This document shows, one piece after another, positions 25,274 through 34,895 of a DNA stretch of 64,000 nucleotides. The notes beneath the pieces were generated by a model that was not told where the DNA came from, searched no databases, and worked only from the letters and a program-made list of their open reading frames with translations. The number at the start of each line of letters is the position of its first letter. Position 1 is the stretch's first letter. The position numbers were made by a program, and so were the translations under genes. Source of the stretch: Bacillus solimangrovi (GTDB lineage Bacteria > Bacillota > Bacilli > Bacillales > Bacillaceae_N); the NCBI RefSeq assembly GCF_001742425.1, contig NZ_MJEH01000064.1, positions 1 to 64,000 of the forward strand. Direction: 5' to 3'.

Positions 25274-26809
25274 TTGAAGTATCTTAAGGTATTATTCAGC
25301 TTTCTTTTTCTATTCTTTTTCAGTTTAGGTAGTTTGTCGGTACAAGCAGAAGAAGGTTCGTTACTCAACATGGATGAATCGTTAATCTTATATCTTGATA
25401 GTCCTAATACATATGTGAACGGTGTGCTAACACAAATTGATCCAGATAACGCGGATGTAACACCTGTGAAGAAGGATGGTCATACGCTCGTACCTGTTGA
25501 TTTTATTTCTGAAGAAATGGGTGCAGAGATCATATGGGCAGAAGAAGGCAATTCATTAGCGATAAAAAAAGAGAACACGTTGATTCAATTGAATGTCGGG
25601 TTTGCCTTCATGATTGTGAATGGCGAAATCATTGATCTCGATACAGCACCACAAGTCATTCAAGGACAAACATATGTACCATTACGTGCGACTGTAGAAT
25701 CGTTACAAAAGAAGATCACATGGTATGACGGACTGATCGTTATCGATGATGAAAAATATGACATCAAACCGAATCAGGAGCAATTCGAGCAGATGATCAC
25801 AACACTCTCTCCACAAAATGAAGAGCAAGAATCCGTAACGAACATGATTAATACGAATGGTCCTGGAACTGTTTTATTACAAGGAGAGTACGTCTATTAT
25901 AATGACGGTTTCAATCGCGGTGGTACCTTAACCAAATTTCAATATGATGATGAAACCAATCGAGAGGTGCTTGCGAACGAACCGACTACTGATTTGAACA
26001 TTGAGAATGACTGGATTTATTACATCGTTCCGAATGGGATGGGTACGTTCGGTAGTAAGAATCCGATTAAGAAAATGAAAACAGACGGCACTCAACGTCA
26101 AACTATTATCCAAGATAATCAAATAGTTGATTTGGTCGTTGCAGGTGACTCACTCTATTATACGTCTTACAATTATTCAGATTGGAAGGTTACTTTATAT
26201 AAAGCAAAAACAAATGGGACAAACAAACAGAAATTGTATGAAGGCTACGATGACCTAGCAGATGTCGCAGACGACATGAAAAGTGAACCTTCCCATATTC
26301 AAGTCGTCAATGATCAAATCTACCTTTTAATTAAGAAAGATTGTGGTTACAGTAAAAAATGCAGCAACATCTATCGTATGAACACTGATGGCTCACAACT
26401 TGAGGCGATCAATACAGAGGAACTTGCGGTTTCGATGCAAATTGTTGGCGATAAAGTCTACTATATCCGTTTTCCTGAAGAAATGATGGGCGATAGTAGT
26501 CAATCCGTTTCAATTGAGTTATATACGATGGACCTAAATGGACAAAACAAACAAAAAATAAATTCACCATTCGATGAGTATTATTTTTATGTGATGGACG
26601 ACTTCAAAGTACATGGTGATTGGATTTATTTCGTCTCATGGGATAATATTTATAAAATGAAAAATGACGGTACATCATTGACACACATTACGAAAGGCTT
26701 CTCCATACAAGGCTTTGACGTTGTTGGAGAATGGATCTATTACCAAACTTCAACGAATTCACATCGAGTCAAAACAGATGGCACCCACTATCAAATGTTA
26801 TTTTGGTAA
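25274..26809 (+). CDS. Secreted protein with copper-amine-oxidase-like stalk domain and beta-propeller
   Basis: About 511 residues. The TTG at 25274 lies 8 bases from AAGGAG; an ATG at 25268 is closer than usual. The signal peptide ends near SVQAEE. Residues about 30-155 form a copper amine oxidase N-terminal (stalk-like) domain with LVPVDFISEEMGA and TYVPLRATVESL. The remainder has repeated WIYY/KMKTDGTQ-type units (DUF5050-like) that should make a propeller. Such proteins are exported and wall-associated; the target is unknown. A second stalk-domain protein is at 40214. Confidence 0.8.
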   Translation: MKYLKVLFSFLFLFFFSLGSLSVQAEEGSLLNMDESLILYLDSPNTYVNGVLTQIDPDNADVTPVKKDGHTLVPVDFISEEMGAEIIWAEEGNSLAIKKENTLIQLNVGFAFMIVNGEIIDLDTAPQVIQGQTYVPLRATVESLQKKITWYDGLIVIDDEKYDIKPNQEQFEQMITTLSPQNEEQESVTNMINTNGPGTVLLQGEYVYYNDGFNRGGTLTKFQYDDETNREVLANEPTTDLNIENDWIYYIVPNGMGTFGSKNPIKKMKTDGTQRQTIIQDNQIVDLVVAGDSLYYTSYNYSDWKVTLYKAKTNGTNKQKLYEGYDDLADVADDMKSEPSHIQVVNDQIYLLIKKDCGYSKKCSNIYRMNTDGSQLEAINTEELAVSMQIVGDKVYYIRFPEEMMGDSSQSVSIELYTMDLNGQNKQKINSPFDEYYFYVMDDFKVHGDWIYFVSWDNIYKMKNDGTSLTHITKGFSIQGFDVVGEWIYYQTSTNSHRVKTDGTHYQMLFW

Positions 26810-26847
26810 ATGAACGAAGATAACAGCTTGTAAAGGAGAAGAAGCCA

Positions 26848-27165
26848 ATGCATAAGCGTGAAAGAAATTGGATCAAACTTTTTAATACTTATTCATTTGT
26901 TAGCTCCCTTATATGTGTTAGTTTCTTTTTACTTATAGCATTTAATCCATTAAACGGTGGCTCTTTTGAAGCTATCGATATTCATCCACTTACAATCCCT
27001 TTGATTCTTTCAATCATCATAGTCATATTTGGCGTGCTAGGGCTTGGTAGTGTGAAAAGTTTCAGAACAGCAATGGTGAGGATGCTGACAATATAAGTAA
27101 CTTTGTTATTAATGCTGATTACCACATCTCTGTTGTTGTTTGGAAGGTTTATCGATAGTTTATAA
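26848..27165 (+). pseudogene. Small membrane protein interrupted by a stop, paralogue of 32415
   Basis: The frame starts at 26848 after AAAGGAG and encodes 82 residues with two transmembrane segments. A TAA at 27094-27096 stops it, yet the frame continues through VTLLLMLITTSLLLFGRFID to 27165. The intact paralogue at 32415-32735 has TCG in place of the TAA and the same ending. Reading through gives about 105 residues, the paralogue's length. It is therefore either a recent pseudogene or a shortened variant. It follows the stalk-domain gene by 38 bp. Confidence 0.65.
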
Positions 27166-27193
27166 AATGAAACCTCTAATTATAAATAAAATA

Positions 27194-27250
27194 ACCTTAT
27201 TTCTCGTTTATGACTAGGTCAGTCTAGTCTGAGAAATAAGGTGTTTTTTG
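27194..27250 (+). terminator. Rho-independent terminator
   Basis: Perfect 12-bp stem ACCTTATTTCTC with its complement, then a run of T residues (GTTTTTTG). Confidence 0.85.
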
Positions 27251-27532
27251 TTTTTCAATAAAGGTAAGTATACAATTTGATCAAAGTACCATTCACTAAA
27301 CTACGTTTATATATGTCTAGCTCCACAACCTATCCCCTCGTGGTCACTTCCTAATTAAAATTAATTCTTAAATACTATGATGTTCACATGATCATTCAAG
27401 AAATTTGATTAATATAACATTCCCCTCTTGTCTGCAACAAGATACAACATATAGACTAACTTAAATTCTAATTTTTCTAAAAATTGCTGTAATTTTACAC
27501 AAAAATAAATTATACTATTAGAACATATTCAA

Positions 27533-27680
27533 AAAGGAGGACTAAAAGGACGGAGAAGAGCAAGGCGGAGAAGGTTGGAGCACCGCAGTGTACATTTGCA
27601 GGGTACATGAGGAGCGGAAAAGCAAGCCAACGCAGGTATTCGACAGTCATTTTTCCTGAACTTTTTGAACACCCTCTATA
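27533..27680. repeat. GC-rich intergenic element, bcr-like
   Basis: About 150 bp whose composition differs sharply from its surroundings (GGAGCACCGCAGTG, ATGAGGAGCGGAAAAG, CCAACGCAG). It begins after AAAAAGGAGGACTAAAAGG and ends in CTGAACTTTTTGAACACC, nearly complementary to TTCAAAAAGG at its left edge. No convincing ORF covers it. I recall similar GC-rich dispersed repeats in Bacillaceae, but this memory is unverified. No second copy is in the window. Confidence 0.45.
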
Positions 27681-27700
27681 AAAAGATTGATGGGAAAGGA

Positions 27701-28516
27701 ATGAAAAAGGTGCTTGCACAATTTGAACATGAAGGCGTAAAAATGGTTCAATCAACGGTATCTTTTATGAATGTAAAATTAAAAAACTATCTGTATTTTG
27801 TTGATGGTCTACTTATTGATACGGGTCCTAGCAACAATGAAGATGAATTAAAAAAGCATTTAAAAACAATCCCCTTCACACAAGTTGTCCATACTCACCA
27901 CCACGAGGATCATACTGGAACGTCAAAATGGATACAAGAGAACTTTGAAGTCCCGATGTATATTCATGAAACGGGGATAGAGGACTGTATACATGTCAAA
28001 CATATTCCGTTATATAGAAGATTGTTTTGGGGAAGCAGCAGTTCTTTTACACCTGAGGCAATTCCCAAAACGATAGAAACAGAGAAACATACATTTGAAG
28101 TTGTTCATACTCCGGGTCATGCTCACGACCATGTTGTTTTATTTAATAAAGAAACGGGCTGGTTATTCAGCGGTGACCTATATTTAACGTCACATCCAAA
28201 ATCAATGTTTGCGTTTGAATCTGTTCCGATCTTAATCAAATCGATACGAAAGATTTTGACTTACGATTTTTCAACAATGTTTTGCGCTCACACAGGCATG
28301 AGTGAAAATGGAAAAGAGAAACTGGCGTTGAAGCTTGCCTACTTGGAGGAAGTTCAAGGCAAAGTGCTAGCACTTCACGAAAAAGGGCTCTCCGCTAAAC
28401 AAATTCAAAAGAAGCTTTTTCCGAGGCGAACACCACTCAACTATTTTTCTTTGTTTGAAAATTCCTCATCACATATCGTAACGTCCATTCTTAACGAAGA
28501 GAAGTTACTAGGTTGA
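27701..28516 (+). CDS. Metallo-beta-lactamase-fold hydrolase
   Basis: About 271 residues. The metal-binding motif is HTHHHEDHTG, followed by TPGHAHDH and SGDLYL, with a late CAHTG supplying the last ligand. These are the standard five MBL motifs, so two metal ions and a hydrolytic role are expected; the substrate is not evident. Start choice is uncertain: ATG 27701 sits right after GGGAAAGGA, and ATG 27743 (MVQSTVSFM) has GAAGGCG upstream. A GC-rich element lies directly before it. Confidence 0.85.
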   Translation: MKKVLAQFEHEGVKMVQSTVSFMNVKLKNYLYFVDGLLIDTGPSNNEDELKKHLKTIPFTQVVHTHHHEDHTGTSKWIQENFEVPMYIHETGIEDCIHVKHIPLYRRLFWGSSSSFTPEAIPKTIETEKHTFEVVHTPGHAHDHVVLFNKETGWLFSGDLYLTSHPKSMFAFESVPILIKSIRKILTYDFSTMFCAHTGMSENGKEKLALKLAYLEEVQGKVLALHEKGLSAKQIQKKLFPRRTPLNYFSLFENSSSHIVTSILNEEKLLG

Positions 28517-28527
28517 GTTGTAAAACA

Positions 28528-28568
28528 AAGCCGATGTATAATCATTTCTGATATACATCGGCTGTTTG
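28528..28568. terminator. Convergent-gene terminator
   Basis: Stem AGCCGATGTATA/TATACATCGGCT between the converging MBL and ABC-2 genes, with a T-rich tail on the plus strand. Confidence 0.8.
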
Positions 28569-28595
28569 TTGTATCAATCAAATTCAAAAATAAAA

Positions 28596-29696
28596 TTACT
28601 CCCACTTAAATGTAAAGCTTGCCACGATAAATGCGCCAATTAACCAGCCAATTAAAATAACGGCTTCAAGCCACATCGTACTTAGCGAAGCTCCTACATT
28701 CATGACTTCACGTAATGCTGTACTTAAGTGTGAAATCGGTAATAATTTCACAACTGGCTGTAGGAAATCTGGCATATTATTGATAGGAAAAAATACGCCT
28801 CCTAAAAACAGCATTGGGAATGATAGAAAGCCAGCTATTGGGGCAGCACTTTCTGGTGTTTTGGCGATACCAGCTATAATAAAACCAATCGCCATAAATG
28901 CGAGTGTTCCTAAGATGACAAATAACGTAAGTGTAAGCCAAGATCCACTTACTTGAACATCGAAAACGAGATTCCCGATAAGCAATACGATCATCGCTTG
29001 TAAACCATTCAATAATAATCTTGCTGTAATTTGTCCGGCAATAAATGTAGAAGCCTTTAATGTTGTTCCTTGCATTCTCCGTAAAATGCCACGTTCTCTC
29101 CACGCAGAAATTTGTCCAGCCACACCGTTCATGTTGTTACTCATAATCATCATTGCAACAATACCTGGCACGAGAAAATCGATATATTGAAGATCTAACG
29201 CTTCTACCCCTTTTGCTTCAGTAACGACGACAGGGTGGTAGTCTACCATTTGTTTACTAATGCCATCAACAACACTATCAACAAGCGTTAAACCAATTTG
29301 GGATACAGCAAAGTTTGTTTCATTATAATAAACAGGAATTTTTAAAACTGATTCATCTGCATTTACTTGAGTAACACTATTTGCAAAGCCCTTTGGAACG
29401 ATAACAACGAGCTGTAGATCACCTGTATTCAACAGTGATAACGCTTCTTCTTCTGTAAGATCTTGCTCTAATTGAACCGCTTCATTATCTTCGAAAACAG
29501 AAATAAATTCACTACTTTGCTTAGAATTTTCTTCATCTATTATAGCGATTGAAAGGGAGATACCATTGCCCGAACCGAGGAAAGAGCCGAGCATGAGCAT
29601 AAGGAATACTGGAAAAAATAATGTCCAAAACAACACTTGCCGATTTCGTGCAAATATACGAAGCTGTGCTAACGTTAACTGCCAATAAGCCTTCAT
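28596..29696 (-). CDS. ABC-2-type exporter permease
   Basis: A 366-residue permease. One N-terminal helix (about 20-42) is followed by an extracytoplasmic domain of about 130 residues, then five helices, ending in the usual ABC-2 layout with the conserved FLSFPMLFLGGVFFPINNMP segment. This is the DrrB/YfiN-type arrangement for drug, lipid or polymer export. Its ATG overlaps the ATPase stop by 4 bp, so translation is coupled. Confidence 0.88.
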   Translation of the reverse strand: MKAYWQLTLAQLRIFARNRQVLFWTLFFPVFLMLMLGSFLGSGNGISLSIAIIDEENSKQSSEFISVFEDNEAVQLEQDLTEEEALSLLNTGDLQLVVIVPKGFANSVTQVNADESVLKIPVYYNETNFAVSQIGLTLVDSVVDGISKQMVDYHPVVVTEAKGVEALDLQYIDFLVPGIVAMMIMSNNMNGVAGQISAWRERGILRRMQGTTLKASTFIAGQITARLLLNGLQAMIVLLIGNLVFDVQVSGSWLTLTLFVILGTLAFMAIGFIIAGIAKTPESAAPIAGFLSFPMLFLGGVFFPINNMPDFLQPVVKLLPISHLSTALREVMNVGASLSTMWLEAVILIGWLIGAFIVASFTFKWE

Positions 29697-30616
29697 GCTT
29701 CTCTCAAACTCCTTCCAGTCATATGGATAAACACATCTTCTAATGTTGCTGTTCTCGTTTGCAAGTCTACTAATTCTAGATGCTGATTTGATGCTGTCTC
29801 GATGAGGCTTGTGAGCGTGCGCTGCAAATGATCGGTATATAGTACGAATACATCTTCTCGCTTACTTACTTGTTTGACTCCTTCAATATGCTCAAAATCT
29901 GTGTAATCTTTATTTTCAAGGCGAAATTCAACTGCGCTATCTGATTGAAGGCTTTTCACTAAGTTTAGTGGTGTATCTAAAGCGATTAATTGTCCGCGAT
30001 CCATAATAGCAATTCTGTCACATAATACATGTGCTTCATCCATGTAATGAGTAGACAGAACAATCGATTTTCCTCTTTCTTTTAACCGTAGGATAATGTC
30101 CCATAATGTTCTTCTTGCTTGTGGGTCAAGACCAGTCGTTGGTTCATCAAGAAACAAGATTTGTGGATCATGAATCAATGCTAATGCAATTGCGAGTCTC
30201 TGCTTTTGCCCTCCAGATAAGGATTTCACTCTGTCTTTTTTCTTTTCGGTTAAGAGCATTTCATCAATTAATGTTGGGATGGAAACGTTAGTTGTGTAAA
30301 AGCTCGCATAAAGCTGTATAATTTCCTCTACTGTTAATAACTCGAACAGTGAAGTAGATTGTAATTGAACACCAATCACATTTTTCACTTTTTTCATTTC
30401 TTTTTTTATGTCAAAGCTTGCAATTGTTGCTGTTCCGCCATCAGGTTTGCGAAGACCGACTAACATCTCCATCGTTGTCGATTTTCCTGCACCATTCGGA
30501 CCTAACAAGCCGAACACTTCACCTTTATGTACAGAAAAATCCACTCCGTTAACAGCGGTGAAATCTCCATAAGTCTTCACTAACTTTTTTACTTCTATAA
30601 TAGGTGGTTGTTCCAT
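29693..30616 (-). CDS. ABC-2-type exporter ATPase
   Basis: A 307-residue ATPase of the DrrA/CcmA type. Walker A GPNGAGKS (39-46), signature LSGGQKQR, Walker B ILFLDEPTTGLDP and STHYMDEAH with the switch histidine are intact. The C-terminal extension of about 80 residues, ending near TLEDVFIHMTGRSL, is typical of this subfamily. It partners the overlapping permease. No dedicated regulator is adjacent. Confidence 0.92.
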   Translation of the reverse strand: MEQPPIIEVKKLVKTYGDFTAVNGVDFSVHKGEVFGLLGPNGAGKSTTMEMLVGLRKPDGGTATIASFDIKKEMKKVKNVIGVQLQSTSLFELLTVEEIIQLYASFYTTNVSIPTLIDEMLLTEKKKDRVKSLSGGQKQRLAIALALIHDPQILFLDEPTTGLDPQARRTLWDIILRLKERGKSIVLSTHYMDEAHVLCDRIAIMDRGQLIALDTPLNLVKSLQSDSAVEFRLENKDYTDFEHIEGVKQVSKREDVFVLYTDHLQRTLTSLIETASNQHLELVDLQTRTATLEDVFIHMTGRSLREA

Positions 30617-30818
30617 AAAATCACTCCTCCTTCTCCTAACGTTTGAAAGTCTATTTTCATTATTGTAGCATTTTCCTATTATCGGTACGATTGTTTTACC
30701 CCTAGATCATTGAATCATTATGAATCATTTGCATATTTTCAAAAATCTTCTAATCTAGCACGTGTAGATGTATAATTCATGTAAACACCTCAAAATATAC
30801 TAGATTGGAAGAAATAAT

Positions 30819-32315
30819 ATGGAACAAAGAGTGAATGAATCGCCAGATATTTCTCATGTAAATGATGTAAAAACACATAAGCGAACATTATCTGCAAATG
30901 ATAGAAATCAAATTATTAAGAGCATTAGAAAAGAAGCGAAACCTGATACGTATTATTACGTCATGGTTGTGTTGTCATGCTCAGTCGCAACTTACGGCTT
31001 ATTATCAAATAGTACAGCTGTCATTATCGGTGCTATGTTAATTGCTCCGCTTATGAATCCGATTCTCGGTAGCGCATTAGCATTAATAAACGGGAATAAC
31101 AAACTATTGAGAGTGACGATAAAAGCAGAATTTATCGGTGCATCCATTGCTGTCATTTTATCAGCTCTATTAACCCTATTACTACCCGTATCAGATTTAA
31201 CGCCAGAAATTCTTGCTAGAACAGAGCCTACATTAATTGATTTAATTATTGCATTAGCTTCTGGTGCTGCTGGGACGTATGCCATCTGTTATCGCTCAGG
31301 CGCAACATTACCTGGGGTCGCGATCGCTACAGCTTTAATGCCACCATTATGTGTTGTTGGAATTTCAATCGCAAAACAAGAATTTCAGTATGCCGCAGGT
31401 GCCCTACTACTTTTTCTCGCAAATATGGTAGCGATTATTGTAATCGGAATCATTATATTTAAAATTGCTGGGTTTACGAACCCAACTCTATCAAATTACT
31501 TGAACATTTCTGTTAATGAAGATCGCAAAACATTGTTTAGTAGACTAGCAACAAATAATATCATTTATCCATTTACATTACTCGTATTAATTTGTATCCC
31601 TTTAGTCATATTTATGGCTAATTCTATCGAAGCAGATCGAACAGAGAAAACGATTCGGAACGCATTGGAAGAAGGATTAACAGTTCTTTCACCTGAATCG
31701 AAAATTGTGTCAGTTGAATTTAGCAAAGACGATAAAGAGTATGCGATAAATACAGAGCTAAATACTGAACGAGTTATTTATCCAGAAGATATTCGCAAGC
31801 TAGAAAATAGTTTGGAATATAAATTAGCATCACCAGTAAAACTGCAAGCTGACGTGACACTCGTTCAAAAAGTAAGTAATGAAAGTTCGACAAATGCGTT
31901 TCAGTCATTATTACCAAAACCTGAAGAAAAAATAGTTGAAGTCATCCAAACAGGTACACCAGAAGAGGTCATTGAACAAGTCGTAACTGAGAAGCTAGTA
32001 TTATTCGAAGGTACGTCACTTGAAGATTTTATGTTTCAATATCAACGTGGAACAGGTACTTATTTAGTTGAGCTTAATATCGATGGTGGCTCTATTCTTG
32101 ATGATCAATTTATAAAAACGATTGAAACTGTGCTAGAAAATAAGCTAAAACGAAAAGTAATGGTCGTTTTGCAATATGAAGAACCAGAAATTGAAGAAGC
32201 AAAGAACGAAGAACTGGAAGAAGTCGAAAGTGGTGCTGAAAAGACAGAAGAAAGTGTGAATGAAACTGTTGGAGAAGAAATTGTACCAGAAGAAAGCGCT
32301 GATGAAGCTTCGTAA
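30819..32315 (+). CDS. DUF389 membrane protein
   Basis: A 498-residue membrane protein. An N-terminal cytosolic segment is followed by a DUF389 domain of six to seven helices (about 45-280), with the motifs STAVIIGAMLIAPLMNPILG and SGATLPGVAIATALMPPLCV. The C-terminal half is extracytoplasmic or cytosolic, ending in a very acidic glutamate-rich tail (about 455-498). DUF389 proteins are widespread and uncharacterised. Monocistronic by context. Confidence 0.85.
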   Translation: MEQRVNESPDISHVNDVKTHKRTLSANDRNQIIKSIRKEAKPDTYYYVMVVLSCSVATYGLLSNSTAVIIGAMLIAPLMNPILGSALALINGNNKLLRVTIKAEFIGASIAVILSALLTLLLPVSDLTPEILARTEPTLIDLIIALASGAAGTYAICYRSGATLPGVAIATALMPPLCVVGISIAKQEFQYAAGALLLFLANMVAIIVIGIIIFKIAGFTNPTLSNYLNISVNEDRKTLFSRLATNNIIYPFTLLVLICIPLVIFMANSIEADRTEKTIRNALEEGLTVLSPESKIVSVEFSKDDKEYAINTELNTERVIYPEDIRKLENSLEYKLASPVKLQADVTLVQKVSNESSTNAFQSLLPKPEEKIVEVIQTGTPEEVIEQVVTEKLVLFEGTSLEDFMFQYQRGTGTYLVELNIDGGSILDDQFIKTIETVLENKLKRKVMVVLQYEEPEIEEAKNEELEEVESGAEKTEESVNETVGEEIVPEESADEAS

Positions 32316-32414
32316 CCTTTACATACTTAATCAGCTAAGTATTATTATGAAGAAAGAGAAACATGTGGATTCGGTAGTGAACGAAAATAATTGCTAGTAG
32401 AGGTGAAGAATCTG

Positions 32415-32735
32415 TTGCACATACAAAAAAGAAATTGGCTCGGACATATTAACACATATTCATTTTTTTGCTCCCTTATATGTGTAGGTATCTTTTTCTT
32501 TATCACATCTAAGGGATTTGACAGCAACATCTCAATTGGATCTATCGAAGTTAATCCGCTTACCATACTCTTAATCTCTTCAACTCTCACTCTCTTGTTT
32601 GCCGTGATTGGGCTTGGTGGTGTGAAGAATTTCAGAACGATGGTTATGAGCATCCTGACAATATCGCTAACATTGTTATTAATGCTAGTTGCAACATCAC
32701 TGTATTGGTTTGGAAGGTTTATCGATAGTGTGTAA
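32415..32735 (+). CDS. Small membrane protein, intact paralogue of 26848
   Basis: About 106 residues starting with TTG at 32415, with AGAGGTG upstream. This start aligns with the paralogue (MHIQKRNW versus MHKRERNW). Three hydrophobic segments, with VIGLGGVKNFRTM between the second and third. The stop TAA forms the start of a dispersed repeat. Function unknown. The two paralogues lie 5.6 kb apart. Confidence 0.6.
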   Translation: MHIQKRNWLGHINTYSFFCSLICVGIFFFITSKGFDSNISIGSIEVNPLTILLISSTLTLLFAVIGLGGVKNFRTMVMSILTISLTLLLMLVATSLYWFGRFIDSV

Positions 32736-32915
32736 AGTGAAACTTCTATCAGTGAAGGTTTTTCTTCATCCTCCACTGATAGTTAGTTGAACCAATCAGG
32801 TAATTACTGACGCTTGTTACCACTAGGGTATAACGAAGGCCCTATCCACTTAAACTCCGTTGATTTCCCTAAGTTTTGAAGAGGAAGTCTTAGCATTAGT
32901 TGAAATGTGATAAAG
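32732..32915 (+). repeat. Structured dispersed repeat
   Basis: A 184-bp copy overlapping the stop codon of the small membrane gene, in the same direction. Stem CTATCAGTGAAGG/CCTCCACTGATAG: pair 2 is T:A instead of C:G, a compensatory change; one A-C mismatch. The right end (TGATAAAG) abuts a transposase fragment. Confidence 0.85.
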
Positions 32916-33292
32916 TAAACTTCATATTGATAAGAACATTCACGAACGCAGGTTGGAGCGAAATTTCCGCCAACTCCTTCAACTTCTTGCTCAACGCAAA
33001 GGTTATAAGCGAAAATACCTTGAGCATTCATGTTGTGTAGTTGTTGATAAATCGACTTAAAATCATATCCAGCATTTAATATTCCATAACGAATGGGTAA
33101 ATGAAGTGTCTCATGTATCTCTTTTAATAATGGAATAGCTCCTTTTCCATCACTTAAACTTGCCGATGACATCAACGTTTGAAGGATATATTGGTTCTGT
33201 GTATCAACAGCTAAGTGTGCTTTATAACCGAACCAAGCTACGTTTTTTCGTTCGCTATTTTTCTTATTGATTTTTTTTAGATTTATTTTCAC
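32916..33292 (-). pseudogene. DDE transposase remnant
   Basis: The minus strand encodes an internal transposase piece: NVAWFGYKAHLAVDTQNQY, then SLSDGKGAIPLLKEI, YGILNAGYDF and GGNFAPTCVRECSYQYEVY. These match the DDE catalytic domain of an IS4/IS5/IS1182-like transposase common in bacilli (exact family unsure). The N-terminal DNA-binding part and the C-terminal catalytic Glu region are missing. Homology stops where the dispersed repeat ends. No terminal inverted repeats were found, so this is a relic. Confidence 0.7.
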
Positions 33293-34143
33293 AAATTGCT
33301 CAAAAATTGTTTTATTAACTTCGAACTCGTTTCTAAATCTTCCTCTAATGGAAAATGCCCCGTATCTAGTAAGTGTACTTCAACATTCTTAAGATCATTT
33401 TCAAAAGCATATGCTCCTTGAGGACCAAAAAATAAATCATTTTTACCCCATGCTATTAATACTGGTGGTTGAAAATTTCTGAAGTATTCATGAAATAAAG
33501 AGTACTTTTTTAAATTATTTCGATAATCATAAAATAATGTAATCTGTATCTCCTTGTTTCCTGATTTATTTAAATTGTATTGATCCATATTCCATGAATC
33601 TGGACTAATTGACTCGGGACTACGAGTTCCATTAATATACTGATGTTTTGTGAATTCCACATCTAATAAACCTTCTAAATTGTTTTTATTTTCTTCAGAG
33701 GGATGTTTCCAATAAGCACGAATGGAATCCCAGGCAGAAAGTAAACCCTCCTCATACGCGTTACCATTTTGTGAAATGATCGATAAGATACGCTCAGGAA
33801 TTTTTGTTGCTAATATAAATCCAACAGGAGCTCCATAGTCATGCACATATAAATGAAATTGATCAATTTCGAGTTGCGTTAGAAATTGATTGATCATTTG
33901 AGCAAAGTGTTCAAAAGAATATTCAAAATTCGAAATCGATGGTTGATCACTATTTCCAAAACCAGGTAAATCAGGCGCGACCACATAATATTCATCTGAT
34001 AGCTCAGGTAATAAGTTTCGATACATGTGCGATGAAGACGGAAATCCATGAAGTAATAAAATTGTAGGATGATTTTTGTTCCCAGCTTCGCGATAAAAAA
34101 TGTTTACTTTTTCAATTTCTACAAATTTGTATTGAATAGACAT
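33289..34143 (-). CDS. Alpha/beta hydrolase (haloalkane-dehalogenase/epoxide-hydrolase type)
   Basis: A 284-residue hydrolase. Oxyanion motif HGFPSSS (about 32-38), nucleophile Asp102 in VHDYGAP, acidic partner Asp in WGKNDLFF and catalytic His in DTGHFPLEE. An aspartate nucleophile places it with haloalkane dehalogenases and epoxide hydrolases rather than esterases. Start ATG 34143 has GAGGTGATTT upstream; the longer in-frame start is rejected. A CGNR-type gene is divergent and may regulate it. Confidence 0.85.
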   Translation of the reverse strand: MSIQYKFVEIEKVNIFYREAGNKNHPTILLLHGFPSSSHMYRNLLPELSDEYYVVAPDLPGFGNSDQPSISNFEYSFEHFAQMINQFLTQLEIDQFHLYVHDYGAPVGFILATKIPERILSIISQNGNAYEEGLLSAWDSIRAYWKHPSEENKNNLEGLLDVEFTKHQYINGTRSPESISPDSWNMDQYNLNKSGNKEIQITLFYDYRNNLKKYSLFHEYFRNFQPPVLIAWGKNDLFFGPQGAYAFENDLKNVEVHLLDTGHFPLEEDLETSSKLIKQFLSNL

Positions 34144-34205
34144 AAATAAAATCACCTCATATTTTTTATTAATAAAAATTAAATGACTAAACATCCCTCT
34201 TTTTC

Positions 34206-34295
34206 ATAACCATTAATATTAATTTTTGATGGTTATAATTATGCAATATTACATCATCATATAACTAGTAAAGAGTATTTTTAAAGGTTATAATT
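34206..34295. promoter_or_regulatory. Repeated operator-like sites between divergent genes
   Basis: ATAACCAT (34206-34213) and ATGGTTAT (34229-34236) form an inverted repeat. The 10-mer GGTTATAATT occurs at 34231-34240 and again at 34286-34295. The position between a hydrolase gene and a CGNR-type putative regulator suggests binding sites for the latter. Confidence 0.4.
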
Positions 34296-34313
34296 TGAGT
34301 TGAGGTGATTTCG

Positions 34314-34895
34314 ATGAATTTAACATCTGTTTTAAGTGGTGGTTCCTACTGGATTAATCTAACAAACACAATATTAATAGAAAACGAAAATGAAGTAGAT
34401 TTATTAGCTACTAAGGAATGGACAATAGAATGGTTGAAACAAAATCACTTAATAAAAGATAAGGACATATCCCTTGTAAATACAAAAATGATAGATGGAT
34501 TAAAAAATTTACGCAAACTTTGTTTTCTCATCCTAAATGAACTTAAAAATAATGGGACGATTCAAAAAACGAAGAAATCAGCTTATCAACAATTTCAAGA
34601 TTTTGTAGCCCATTTATCAGTAAACGTAAGCATTAATATTGATCCAGAAATCCAAATGGTAGTGATAGGGAAAACTAAGCAAGATGATGTTTTATTGAAA
34701 ATCTCAAAATCAATCATTCAAACGATTACAGAGGTCAAACCAGAACGAATACGGAAATGTGAAAATAAAAAGTGTATCCTTCATTTTGTGGATTATTCTA
34801 AAAATGGAAAAAGAAGATGGTGCCGAATGGAAACATGTGGTAACAGACATAAAGCAAAAACCTTTTATGAAAAAAAGAAGGAGACGAAGAGGTAG
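34314..34895 (+). CDS. CGNR zinc-finger (ABATE-type) protein, putative regulator
   Basis: A 193-residue protein. The C-terminus has a CGNR zinc finger: RKCENKKCILHFVD then RRWCRMETCGNRHKA, giving four cysteines and the CGNR signature. The N-terminal part suits the ABATE stress-response domain with which this finger usually occurs. Such proteins are thought to be transcription regulators. ATG 34314 follows GAGGTG; the earlier GTG is part of that site. It is divergent from a dehalogenase-type hydrolase. Confidence 0.85.
   Translation: MNLTSVLSGGSYWINLTNTILIENENEVDLLATKEWTIEWLKQNHLIKDKDISLVNTKMIDGLKNLRKLCFLILNELKNNGTIQKTKKSAYQQFQDFVAHLSVNVSINIDPEIQMVVIGKTKQDDVLLKISKSIIQTITEVKPERIRKCENKKCILHFVDYSKNGKRRWCRMETCGNRHKAKTFYEKKKETKR

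Noticed and set aside
32345-32776. Minus-strand open frame over the small membrane gene and repeat
   Set aside because: It crosses a repeat, has no initiation signals and lies opposite a gene with a paralogue.
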